Assembly (NCBI GenBank): GCA_001769005.1
Contig: MENE01000016.1
Coordinates: forward strand, 3,344-15,468
Source of the DNA: Bacteroidetes bacterium GWA2_31_9b
GTDB lineage: Bacteria > Bacteroidota > Bacteroidia > Bacteroidales > UBA12077
DNA length: 12,125 bases
Reading direction: 5' to 3'
The translations under genes were made by a program, and so were the position numbers. Each line of letters begins with the position of its first letter. Within the stretch, counting starts at the first letter, position 1. This document shows positions 1 to 6,336 of this stretch, piece after piece. Under the pieces are notes generated by a model. It did no database searches. It saw only the letters and a program-made list of their open reading frames with translations, and was not told the DNA's origin.

Positions 1-818
1 ATGTAATTCATTTTCTCTTTCAGAATCAGCTTTTTGAATTGTTCGCGATATGGCTGAAAACTTACACCTCCATGAATAAACAGTTCAAGGTTTGGCCAGA
101 TATCAAGTAAATTTTTCTTGCCGGTACTTTCCAGAATATGTTTTATTAATACCAATGTCCATGATGGTACTCCTGCAATACTGGTAACATTTTCGTTTAT
201 GGTGGCTGATGATATCTTTTCAAGCTTTTCTTCCCATTCGCTCATTAAGGCTATTTCCTGGCTTGGGGTTTTAATAAAATGAGCCCAGAATGGAAGATTT
301 TCTATTAATATAGCCGATAAATCTCCGTAATAGGATTCGTTACTAATTTTATTTATTTGATGACTTCCACCCAAGGTTAATCCTTTGCCTGAAAAAAGTT
401 CCGTTTCAGGATAATTGGCTGTATAAATTGCAAGTGTATCTTTCCCTCCACGAAAATGACAATCTTCAAGGGCTTCGCGCGATACCGGAATAAACTTACT
501 TTTATCGCTTGTTGTACCCGACGATTTTGCAAACCATTTAATTTCACTGGGCCACAAAATATTTTGTTCCCCTTTCATTAATCGTTCAATATATGGTTTT
601 AAGGTTTCGTAAGTTTGTACCGGAACTCTTTGTTGGAATTGCTCAATACTTCGAATTGTACCAAAATGATATTTCTTACCAAATTCGGTGTTTTTTGCCT
701 GATTAATCAATTTAAAAAGAACTTCCTGTTGTGCATCAAAAGGAAACTTTTTAAATAAATCGATTTGGTATAATCGTTTAAAATTTAGCCAGGTTACAAT
801 TGAGTTTATTATTTGCAT
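1..818 (-). CDS. GH3-family acyl-acid adenylating protein (3' part beyond left edge)
   Basis: About 272 N-terminal residues are visible, roughly half of the ~500 aa usual for this family; the C-terminus lies outside the window. It begins MQIINSIVTWLNFKRLYQ and carries an adenylation motif SSGTTSDKSKFIPVS at about residues 99-113, which is the ATP/phosphate-binding loop of GH3 (auxin-responsive promoter family) acyl-adenylate enzymes. Later segments (LTLGGSH; SIAGVPSW; LELFIHGGVSF) also fit the family. In plants GH3 enzymes adenylate an acyl acid and conjugate it to an amino acid; the bacterial substrates are generally unknown, so only adenylation or amide formation is inferred. The ATG at 816-818 is preceded by AAAGGAATAAA, an AGGA-like site 6-7 nt upstream, which is unusual among its neighbours. 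It lies downstream of the aminotransferase on the same strand but is separated from it by a perfect inverted repeat (852-884), so separate transcription is likely. Confidence 0.88.
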   Translation of the reverse strand, partial: MQIINSIVTWLNFKRLYQIDLFKKFPFDAQQEVLFKLINQAKNTEFGKKYHFGTIRSIEQFQQRVPVQTYETLKPYIERLMKGEQNILWPSEIKWFAKSSGTTSDKSKFIPVSREALEDCHFRGGKDTLAIYTANYPETELFSGKGLTLGGSHQINKISNESYYGDLSAILIENLPFWAHFIKTPSQEIALMSEWEEKLEKISSATINENVTSIAGVPSWTLVLIKHILESTGKKNLLDIWPNLELFIHGGVSFQPYREQFKKLILKEKMNY

Positions 819-851
819 TTTATTCCTTTAAAATCAAAAATTACTGTAAAA

Positions 852-884
852 ATAAAACCAAATATAACGAATATTTGGTTTTAT
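852..884 (-). terminator. Perfect 14-bp inverted repeat, likely terminator of the aminotransferase gene
   Basis: The arms ATAAAACCAAATAT (852-865) and ATATTTGGTTTTAT (871-884) pair perfectly over 14 bp around a 5-nt loop. On the minus strand the hairpin lies 33 nt after the aminotransferase stop and is followed by a T-rich tract (ATTTTTAC). Stem GC content is low, so termination strength is uncertain. The minus strand also reads TATATTTG (866-859), an exact match to the TAnnTTTG -7 element, about 40 nt before the GH3 start, so the same DNA might carry the GH3 promoter. I see no clear -33 TTTG. Confidence 0.55.
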
Positions 885-916
885 ATATATTTTAAAGAAA
901 CAGAAAAATCGATTTA

Positions 917-2062
917 TTAGTTCTGCATTTTTTTAAGTCGCAAACAAGCTTCGGTTAAAACATCGTTTTCACAGACAAAACTTAAACCTAAAATTTTATT
1001 ATCAATTGAATCATGATAAAAAACCGATAAAGGAAATAATGCTACTTTATAGTTATCCACTATTTTACGTGCAAATTCAGTATCTTTTTCATCACTCAAC
1101 GATTTATAGTCAAGTAACTGGTAAAAAGTACCTCGTGAAGGAACAAGTTCGAAACGTGAATCCATTAATTGAGTTAATATCAGGTTTCTTTTCTCCTCAT
1201 AATGGTTGGCTATTGCACAATAATCTATTGTAGATTTTAGATATTCTGCCAGGGCATATTGCAACGGAGCATTTACAGAATTAATTTGAAATGCATGGGT
1301 TTTACGAATCTGACTCATAATTTTTTCAGGTGCCATACAATAACCTATTTTCCATCCCGGAATATTAAATGTTTTTCCAAATGAAGAAATTATAATACTT
1401 CGTTCGGCAAGTTGAGAATTTCCTGCAATACTATGATGAGTTTTTTTATCAAATATTAGATGCTCAAACGACTCATCGCTTAAAACCATTATTTTTGTTC
1501 CATTAGTAATCTTACGTAATTGAGCTACATCCTCTTCGGTAAATATTGCTCCGGTTGGATTATGTGGAGTATTAACAATTATAAGTTTTGTTCGGCTATT
1601 AATAATTTTTTGTACTTCTTCCCAATCAATATAATAATTCGGGCGTTTAAGCTGAACAAATACCGCTCTACCACCATTACTTACAATTGCTGGTACATAG
1701 CTGCTGTAAGCAGGTTCAAATAATACAACTTCATCTCCCTCACCAATAAAAGTACTTATTGTTGTATATATTGCCTGTGTTGCTCCTGCTGTTATTGTAA
1801 TTTCATTTATCGGACTATAATTTATACCGTATTGATTTTTTATTTTCTCGGAAATGGATTCTCTTAGTTCCAATAATCCATCTGCATGAACATATTGATT
1901 CAATTCTTTCTTAATATGTTTTATTGCCAAATCTGTTAACTTCTGAGGACATACCATATCGGGCGATATCTTTGCAAGATTAATTATATCGCTATTTTGA
2001 GTTAATTCATCAATTACAGTAAAAATATCTTTCCCTAAGTTTTTTAACTTTGTTTTTATCAT
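917..2062 (-). CDS. YbdL/KAT-like PLP-dependent aminotransferase (fold type I) with altered substrate-binding residues
   Basis: This 381-aa protein has the full length of a class I/II aminotransferase and resembles methionine aminotransferase YbdL and kynurenine aminotransferases throughout. PLP-site elements are present: TAGATQAIY (91-99), aromatic Y119 in EPAYSSY, N168 in NTPHNPTG, D196 in LSDESFEH, the Schiff-base K230 in SSFGKTF, and K238 in GWKIGY. Three expected elements differ. The DE-x-Y motif reads DESF, with F199 where Tyr contacts the PLP 3'-oxygen. The C-terminal I-R-L/F-x-F motif reads ILGLSF, with G359 (codon GGT) where the Arg that binds the substrate carboxylate is expected. 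The N-terminal GFPDF loop reads ISPDM (32-36). It should therefore bind PLP, but classical alpha-amino-acid transamination is doubtful. The ATG at 2062 begins MIKTKLKNLG; no neighbouring gene suggests a pathway. A family assignment is secure, a substrate is not. Confidence 0.9.
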   Translation of the reverse strand: MIKTKLKNLGKDIFTVIDELTQNSDIINLAKISPDMVCPQKLTDLAIKHIKKELNQYVHADGLLELRESISEKIKNQYGINYSPINEITITAGATQAIYTTISTFIGEGDEVVLFEPAYSSYVPAIVSNGGRAVFVQLKRPNYYIDWEEVQKIINSRTKLIIVNTPHNPTGAIFTEEDVAQLRKITNGTKIMVLSDESFEHLIFDKKTHHSIAGNSQLAERSIIISSFGKTFNIPGWKIGYCMAPEKIMSQIRKTHAFQINSVNAPLQYALAEYLKSTIDYCAIANHYEEKRNLILTQLMDSRFELVPSRGTFYQLLDYKSLSDEKDTEFARKIVDNYKVALFPLSVFYHDSIDNKILGLSFVCENDVLTEACLRLKKMQN

Positions 2063-2089
2063 ACCCTATTCCAATCTTTTTAAGGAGTG

Positions 2090-2097
2090 CAAATTTA
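2090..2097 (-). promoter_or_regulatory. Candidate -7 element of the aminotransferase gene
   Basis: The minus strand reads TAAATTTG here, an exact match to the Bacteroidota TAnnTTTG -7 consensus, about 28 nt before the ATG at 2062. No good -33 TTTG is visible at the expected distance, so this is only a candidate. The element is part of an 11-bp sequence (AGTGCAAATTT on the plus strand, 2086-2096) that recurs at 2197-2207. Confidence 0.35.
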
Positions 2098-2293
2098 AAA
2101 AAATATATTTAGTTTGAAGTCTTTAAAATAATTTTGTTATTCAAAGATTTATTAATGCCCTGATTACGTTCATGTAAATCAATTCAAATATATTTAAGTG
2201 CAAATTTTAACCGAATTTTTTAAAGATGATGCTCTTTATTCTTCTTTTTGGTAAACAGTAAAGGTTCTTATATCAATACTATTTTATGGAGGA

Positions 2294-3019
2294 TTAATGA
2301 AATACTTCTTTTAAAATACTTAATGATTTTATATTTGAAACACCATCGTTATGCAAATAGTAATATTCAATAACTTTTTCAAGAATTTCCATTCGTTGAT
2401 TATAATTCATTGCTACATTTTCATTTTGATTTTCGGAAAATGGGATGATTTGACTAAATAATTGACTTAATTCCGGATGCATATAATGGGTGTGCAGAGG
2501 TTTTATCTGTACAAAGCTTCCGTTTTTTAAATCAAAATAACAGTTCTCCTCAGAGTATTTATTGCCTGGGAAAAATCCCAGGTATTTTGTAAGTTGGATT
2601 AAAAAATAAATATGGAAATTCTTCACCCCTTCGTCCTTAACATCAAGTATTTGAATTGTATGAAATAAGAATACAAACAATTCCTTATTTGATTCTTGCT
2701 CACGAATTGTTTTATAAAGTACTTCAGCAATAAAAATTGCTATAGAACTTTTACGTAAATCATAAGGTATCGTTCTAAAAATAAAGGCATTCTGAATTTC
2801 TTTTACACTATGTAATTCGCGATTTTGTTTGTAGTAAATTTCCATATCGAGCAAATAAAGTGGTTGTAATATATTTGCTTTTATTTTTGATTTTTTACTT
2901 CGCACTCCCTTTATCATGAAAGATTGACGACCAAATTCTTCTGTAAATATTGTAGCAATTATACTCGTTTCAGAGTATTTTATATGATGTAAAACTATTC
3001 CTCGCGTTTTAAAAATCAT
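2294..3019 (-). CDS. recO: DNA repair protein RecO
   Basis: RecO is the recombination mediator that works with RecR (and RecF) to load RecA on SSB-coated single-stranded DNA and to anneal complementary strands; it is cytoplasmic. This 241-aa protein has normal length for the family. Residues 1-80 form the N-terminal OB fold and open with MIFKTRGIVLHHIKYSETS, followed by TEEFGRQSFMIKGVRSKKSK (26-45), the basic conserved signature. The rest is the helical C-terminal domain (SSIAIFIAEVLYKTIREQE at 91-109; FPGN at 150-153). The four-cysteine zinc site of some RecO proteins is absent: after KYLGFFPGN the chain runs through C160 to YFDLKNGSF, which I recall as usual for Bacteroidota. The ATG at 3019 gives the standard N-terminus. 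It is transcribed divergently from the WD40-caspase gene across a 233-nt spacer. Confidence 0.93.
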   Translation of the reverse strand: MIFKTRGIVLHHIKYSETSIIATIFTEEFGRQSFMIKGVRSKKSKIKANILQPLYLLDMEIYYKQNRELHSVKEIQNAFIFRTIPYDLRKSSIAIFIAEVLYKTIREQESNKELFVFLFHTIQILDVKDEGVKNFHIYFLIQLTKYLGFFPGNKYSEENCYFDLKNGSFVQIKPLHTHYMHPELSQLFSQIIPFSENQNENVAMNYNQRMEILEKVIEYYYLHNDGVSNIKSLSILKEVFH

Positions 3020-3252
3020 GTTTTAAATTTATAAACTTCAAAATTATTGAAACTTTGCTTTTAATTTTTATGGTTAGTGATTATTTTTGTAAATATAATT
3101 TAGGTTAAATTATCTAATGTTATAATCATTTGCTTATATTGCAATTGAATATCTAAAACTTGTTCAACATAATGGTATATTATTTGTTTAAGTTTTTTTC
3201 ACTCAAAATACCATTTATTCATTGAATATTTAAAAATATAATATTCTCAATC
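3020..3252. promoter_or_regulatory. Divergent promoter region between recO and the WD40-caspase gene
   Basis: This 233-nt AT-rich spacer must carry the start signals of both divergent genes. On the minus strand TAATTTTG (3046-3039) matches TAnnTTTG exactly and lies about 20 nt before the recO ATG. On the plus strand TATTTTTG (3082-3089) also matches exactly, with a TTTG at 3054-3057 upstream, but the spacer between them (24 nt) is slightly long and it would imply a leader of about 160 nt. A nearer sequence, TATTATTTG (about 3178-3186), has one extra base. I see no ORF or RNA gene here. Confidence 0.4.
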
Positions 3253-5124
3253 ATGAAAACAAAATTACTTATCGTACTCTTACTTGTATTATTTTCCTTT
3301 TCAGGAATTGGACAAATAAGTTTAACACAAAAATTCACAAAAAAAGGACATAAAGTTCTTTGTATTGCTTACAGTCCCGATTCACGATATGTAGCAACTG
3401 GAGGAACTGACGACCGCATTGTATTGTGGGATGCTAAAACAGGTAAACCCCTTCGTGAAATGATGAATAAGAACTGGGCATTAGCAGTTAAATTTACTCC
3501 CGATGGTAAATATATTGTTTCTGCTGGTCGTGAAGAACGCGTTCGTTTATGGGATGTTAATACAGGTAAAATGGTACGTGAAATAAAAGGGCACCGCGAC
3601 CAGATTCTTGCTATGGATATTAGTCCTGATGGAAGATATGTAGTTACAGGGAGTATTGATAAAATGGTAAAACTCTGGGACATTCAGATGGGTGTTTTCT
3701 TAAAAGATTTTAAAGGTCACCGCGATCAGGTTTCATCTGTTGCTTTTAGTCCCGATGGTAAAAAAGTCGTTTCCGGAAGTGCCGATAAAACTATTCGTGA
3801 ATGGAGTGTTCCCGATGGAATTGAAGTTCGTTTGATTAAAACAAAAGCTTGGGTTAGAGCAGTTGCTTACAGTCCCGATGGACAATATATTGCTACAGGA
3901 AGCGATAATAAGAAAATCCAGATTTGGAAAAATGGAATTGAATATAACACTTTGCTTGGTCATAAACACATCATTTATAATCTTGCTTTTAGTAACGATG
4001 CCAAATACCTTATTAGCGGCGGACACGACCGATTCTTTATTTTATGGGAAGTTGAAACCGGACGAATTGTTTACAGCTCCGAAAAACAAAAAGATAAAGT
4101 AGCTTATGTAAATTTTAGCCCCGATGGCACAAAAGCAATAACTTCTGAATTCACTTTCGACATGAATGTTTGGGATGTTTCATCATTAAAAATTCCGGGA
4201 ACAGCAATAGCAATGAAATCTTCTTTGGAAAAAGAAACTGAAGATCCCGATGATCATTTATTAAAAAACAAACCTGTAACTACAATTACCAAACCAGTTA
4301 CAACTGCCGTAGGTCCGGGAATAATAGATGTTGATGTTATAAAATCAATTGGAATTAATCCAAACCCCAATCGCTATGCTTTAATTATTGGCAACGAAGA
4401 TTATAGTAGTTTTCAATTGGGATTACGTTCGGAAGCTAATGTTGATTTTGCTGTTCGCGATGCTGAAATGTTTCAGGAATATGCGAAATATATTTTGGGA
4501 ATACCTGAAGAAAATATCATTTTTTTAACAAATGCACGAGCTATTCAAATGCATAGAGCATTAAATAAAATGAATATGATTGCCAGTATAACCAAAGGAA
4601 AAGCAGATATTTATTTTTACTATGCCGGACATGGTTTCCCCGATGAAACTACTCAGGAACCTTATATTATTCCTGTTGATGTAAGTGGCGGAGATTTAGA
4701 GTTTGCATTAAACTTAAATGATGTTTATGCAAAACTTACCGAATTTCCTACCCAACGAGTAACGGTATTTCTTGATGCTTGTTTTAGTGGTGGAGCTCGT
4801 AACCAAGGTTTGGTTGCAGCCAGAGGAGTTAAAATTAAGCCAAAAGAAAATATTTTTAATGGCAATATGGTTGTTTTTGCAGCCAGTAGCAGCGATGAGT
4901 CATCGTTACCATACAAAGACAAAAAACACGGTATGTTTACATATTACTTGTTAAAAAAATTACAAGAAACCAATGGAAATGTAACATATAAAGAATTGGC
5001 AGATTTTATTTCAGAACAGGTAGCCGTTAAATCAATTTTAATAAACAATAAAGAACAAAATCCACAAACAAACATAAGTGTTGATTTAAAAGATACTTGG
5101 TCAACATTAAAAATTAATCCATAG
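3253..5124 (+). CDS. Exported seven-bladed WD40 propeller fused to a caspase-like (peptidase C14) domain
   Basis: This 623-aa protein has three parts. Residues 1-21 are a signal peptide (basic MKTK, hydrophobic core, ending SGIGQ) with no lipobox Cys, so it should be exported and not lipid-anchored. Residues about 33-309 hold seven WD40 repeats of 41-42 residues; the closing W motifs are LWD 58-60, LWD 99-101, LWD 141-143, EWS 183-185, IWK 224-226, LWE 264-266 and VWD 306-308, enough for one closed propeller. After a linker (about 310-370, with a repeated KPVTT) comes a caspase-hemoglobinase fold: YALIIGNEDY (375-384), catalytic H460 in FYYAGHG, catalytic C510 in LDACFSGG, then FAASSSDESS (542-551) and GMFTYYLLKKL (560-570). 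Asp508 two residues before the Cys recalls the metacaspase DxC pattern, hinting at basic P1 preference (inference). There is no T9SS C-terminal sorting domain. A terminator follows at 5145. Substrate and role are unknown. Confidence 0.9.
   Translation: MKTKLLIVLLLVLFSFSGIGQISLTQKFTKKGHKVLCIAYSPDSRYVATGGTDDRIVLWDAKTGKPLREMMNKNWALAVKFTPDGKYIVSAGREERVRLWDVNTGKMVREIKGHRDQILAMDISPDGRYVVTGSIDKMVKLWDIQMGVFLKDFKGHRDQVSSVAFSPDGKKVVSGSADKTIREWSVPDGIEVRLIKTKAWVRAVAYSPDGQYIATGSDNKKIQIWKNGIEYNTLLGHKHIIYNLAFSNDAKYLISGGHDRFFILWEVETGRIVYSSEKQKDKVAYVNFSPDGTKAITSEFTFDMNVWDVSSLKIPGTAIAMKSSLEKETEDPDDHLLKNKPVTTITKPVTTAVGPGIIDVDVIKSIGINPNPNRYALIIGNEDYSSFQLGLRSEANVDFAVRDAEMFQEYAKYILGIPEENIIFLTNARAIQMHRALNKMNMIASITKGKADIYFYYAGHGFPDETTQEPYIIPVDVSGGDLEFALNLNDVYAKLTEFPTQRVTVFLDACFSGGARNQGLVAARGVKIKPKENIFNGNMVVFAASSSDESSLPYKDKKHGMFTYYLLKKLQETNGNVTYKELADFISEQVAVKSILINNKEQNPQTNISVDLKDTWSTLKINP
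3350..4175 (+). repeat. DNA-level repeats encoding the WD40 blades (period about 123-126 nt)
   Basis: The seven blades are visible in the DNA as a recurring AGTCCCGATGG-like core, at about 3372, 3495, 3621, 3747, 3870 and 4119, roughly every 123-126 nt. The turns between blades 2/3 and 3/4 are especially alike (GGGCACCGCGACCAG near 3590 and GGTCACCGCGATCAG near 3715, encoding GHRDQ twice). The blades have diverged at third positions, so this is an ordinary intragenic WD40 array and not a recent tandem duplication, although blades 3 and 4 are the closest pair. Confidence 0.8.
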
Positions 5125-5144
5125 TATTTTAAATTAAATAGTAT

Positions 5145-5174
5145 AAAGCGAAGCCAACAAAGTTTCGCTTTTTT
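5145..5174 (+). terminator. Intrinsic terminator of the WD40-caspase gene
   Basis: The arms AAAGCGAA (5145-5152) and TTCGCTTT (5164-5171) form a perfect 8-bp stem with an 11-nt loop, and the right arm runs into six T residues (5169-5174). It starts 20 nt after the TAG at 5122-5124, which is the expected place for a rho-independent terminator. Confidence 0.8.
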
Positions 5175-5453
5175 ATTAAATAATTTTTTACCTTAAAAAG
5201 GTACAACTTAATTTTAACAAATTAGAAATATAATTTGATAATACTAATGATATTAATTAGTTATGTGGCATTTAAAACCACACACCTTCACAAAATTTAT
5301 CATATTGTATTGGTATTATTCCATAATAGATTAATCGACAGATATACAAATTGTTACTAAAGTGGCGGGTAAATGGCGGGTGTAAAACAGTTGAAAAACT
5401 TTCACAATAAAATATTACAACCTAAAATTGTTGAAAATATTAAAACAACTATT
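5175..5453. other. Intergenic region with small palindromes and a GC-rich direct repeat, upstream of the XRE regulator
   Basis: No convincing gene lies here. It contains a palindrome TACCTT-AAA-AAGGTA (5189-5203), a short hairpin TGTGG (5264-5268) / CCACA (5278-5282), and two copies of TGGCGGGT at 5363-5370 and 5374-5381, 11 bp apart, which stand out in an otherwise very AT-rich region. TAAAATTG at 5423-5430 is a one-mismatch -7 candidate, with TTTC 19 nt upstream. Autoregulatory operators for the downstream HTH gene would be expected here, but none is proven. Confidence 0.45.
5363..5381 (+). repeat. Direct repeat TGGCGGGT x2 at 11-bp spacing
   Basis: TGGCGGGT occurs at 5363-5370 and again at 5374-5381, separated by AAA. 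The spacing of 11 bp puts both copies on the same face of the helix, as tandem protein-binding sites often are. It sits about 70-90 nt before the preferred start of the XRE regulator and is GC-rich within AT-rich DNA. Its function as an operator is inference only. Confidence 0.5.
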
Positions 5454-6305
5454 ATGAAACAACCGGAATTAGGTAAAAAGATTTCTGAGCTTAGAAAAGC
5501 AATGGGATTAACACAAGAAGAGCTTGTAGAAAAATGCAACATTGGAGTAAGAACAATTCAGAGAATAGAAGCTGGTGAAGTAACACCGAGGTCATACACT
5601 ATCAAGACAATTCTTGCTGCATTAGAATCTAATATTAAACTTGTATCCGAAGATGATGATAAATCGAATACTTTCACAAAATGGCTAAAACGCCTATTTC
5701 TAATTGATGTTGATTTGGATGAACCATCAGAGTTTTTTGTAAAACAGTTAAATGTTGCATGGATAGTTGGGTTAGTATATTTTATCCTTGGTATTTTAGA
5801 AAGTACTTCTGATTACTTTATGTATGCTAAAGGATTGGAAATTTTTAATAAAACAGTGTTTATAATTTTAAAATTAGCTGCACTCATCTCCTTTCTTTAT
5901 TTTCAGCGTGGATTTATACTAATAGGTGGATTTTATAAGAATTACTTGCTCAAAATAACTTCCTATCTTCTTATTGTTAGCACCATGTTAATTATTGGAT
6001 ATGAAATCGCTTCTACATTTTATAATTCTATAGAAAAAGAATATGTTATGGGAGGAGCTGCGTTAACTTTTGGCTGTATTTGCGTTGTGCATGGCATAGC
6101 TTTAACCCGGCTTAAAAATTTAGTAGGCAGTATAGCTAATTATGCCGGAGTCTTTGAGATAATCTCAGGATGCTTTTTAATCACTGTCATTTTCTCATTT
6201 ATTGGCTTCTTTCTCACTCTACCAGTTGAATTATTTCAAATATTTACACTATATAAAGTGATGGAGTTAGTTCAAACCAAACAAAAAGAACTAAATATTG
6301 CATAA
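5454..6305 (+). CDS. XRE-type helix-turn-helix regulator with multi-pass membrane domain
   Basis: From the ATG at 5454 the protein has 283 aa. Residues about 5-58 are a Cro/C1-type HTH: LGKKISELRKAMGLTQEELV, then the recognition-helix stretch VRTIQRIEAGEVTPR, ending TIKTILAALE. A hydrophilic linker (61-95) leads into a hydrophobic half with five to six likely membrane segments (about 101-118, 134-158, 166-190, 197-216, 230-255 and possibly 255-268). This is a cytoplasmic DNA-binding head on a membrane anchor, an architecture common in Bacteroidota and of mostly unknown function. An in-frame ATG at 5373 would add 27 residues, but these resemble no HTH leader and start inside the TGGCGGGT repeat, so the internal ATG before the canonical KQPELGKKISELR is preferred. 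The hydrolase gene starts 31 nt after its stop on the same strand, suggesting co-transcription. Confidence 0.85.
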   Translation: MKQPELGKKISELRKAMGLTQEELVEKCNIGVRTIQRIEAGEVTPRSYTIKTILAALESNIKLVSEDDDKSNTFTKWLKRLFLIDVDLDEPSEFFVKQLNVAWIVGLVYFILGILESTSDYFMYAKGLEIFNKTVFIILKLAALISFLYFQRGFILIGGFYKNYLLKITSYLLIVSTMLIIGYEIASTFYNSIEKEYVMGGAALTFGCICVVHGIALTRLKNLVGSIANYAGVFEIISGCFLITVIFSFIGFFLTLPVELFQIFTLYKVMELVQTKQKELNIA

Positions 6306-6336
6306 CTTATTTAATAACTATAAAATCGATAACAAA

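Noticed and set aside
3253..5124. WD40-caspase as a cytoplasmic anti-phage defence effector
   Set aside because: The N-terminal signal peptide argues against cytoplasmic action, and no other defence gene is adjacent.
5373..5453. ATG at 5373 as start of the XRE regulator (27 extra residues)
   Set aside because: The extension does not resemble an HTH leader and starts inside the TGGCGGGT repeat; the ATG at 5454 gives the canonical N-terminus for this HTH type. It cannot be fully excluded.
6298..6336. ATG at 6298 as start of the amide hydrolase
   Set aside because: It overlaps the regulator's last codons and puts 13 polar residues ahead of an otherwise standard signal peptide, so 6337 is preferred.
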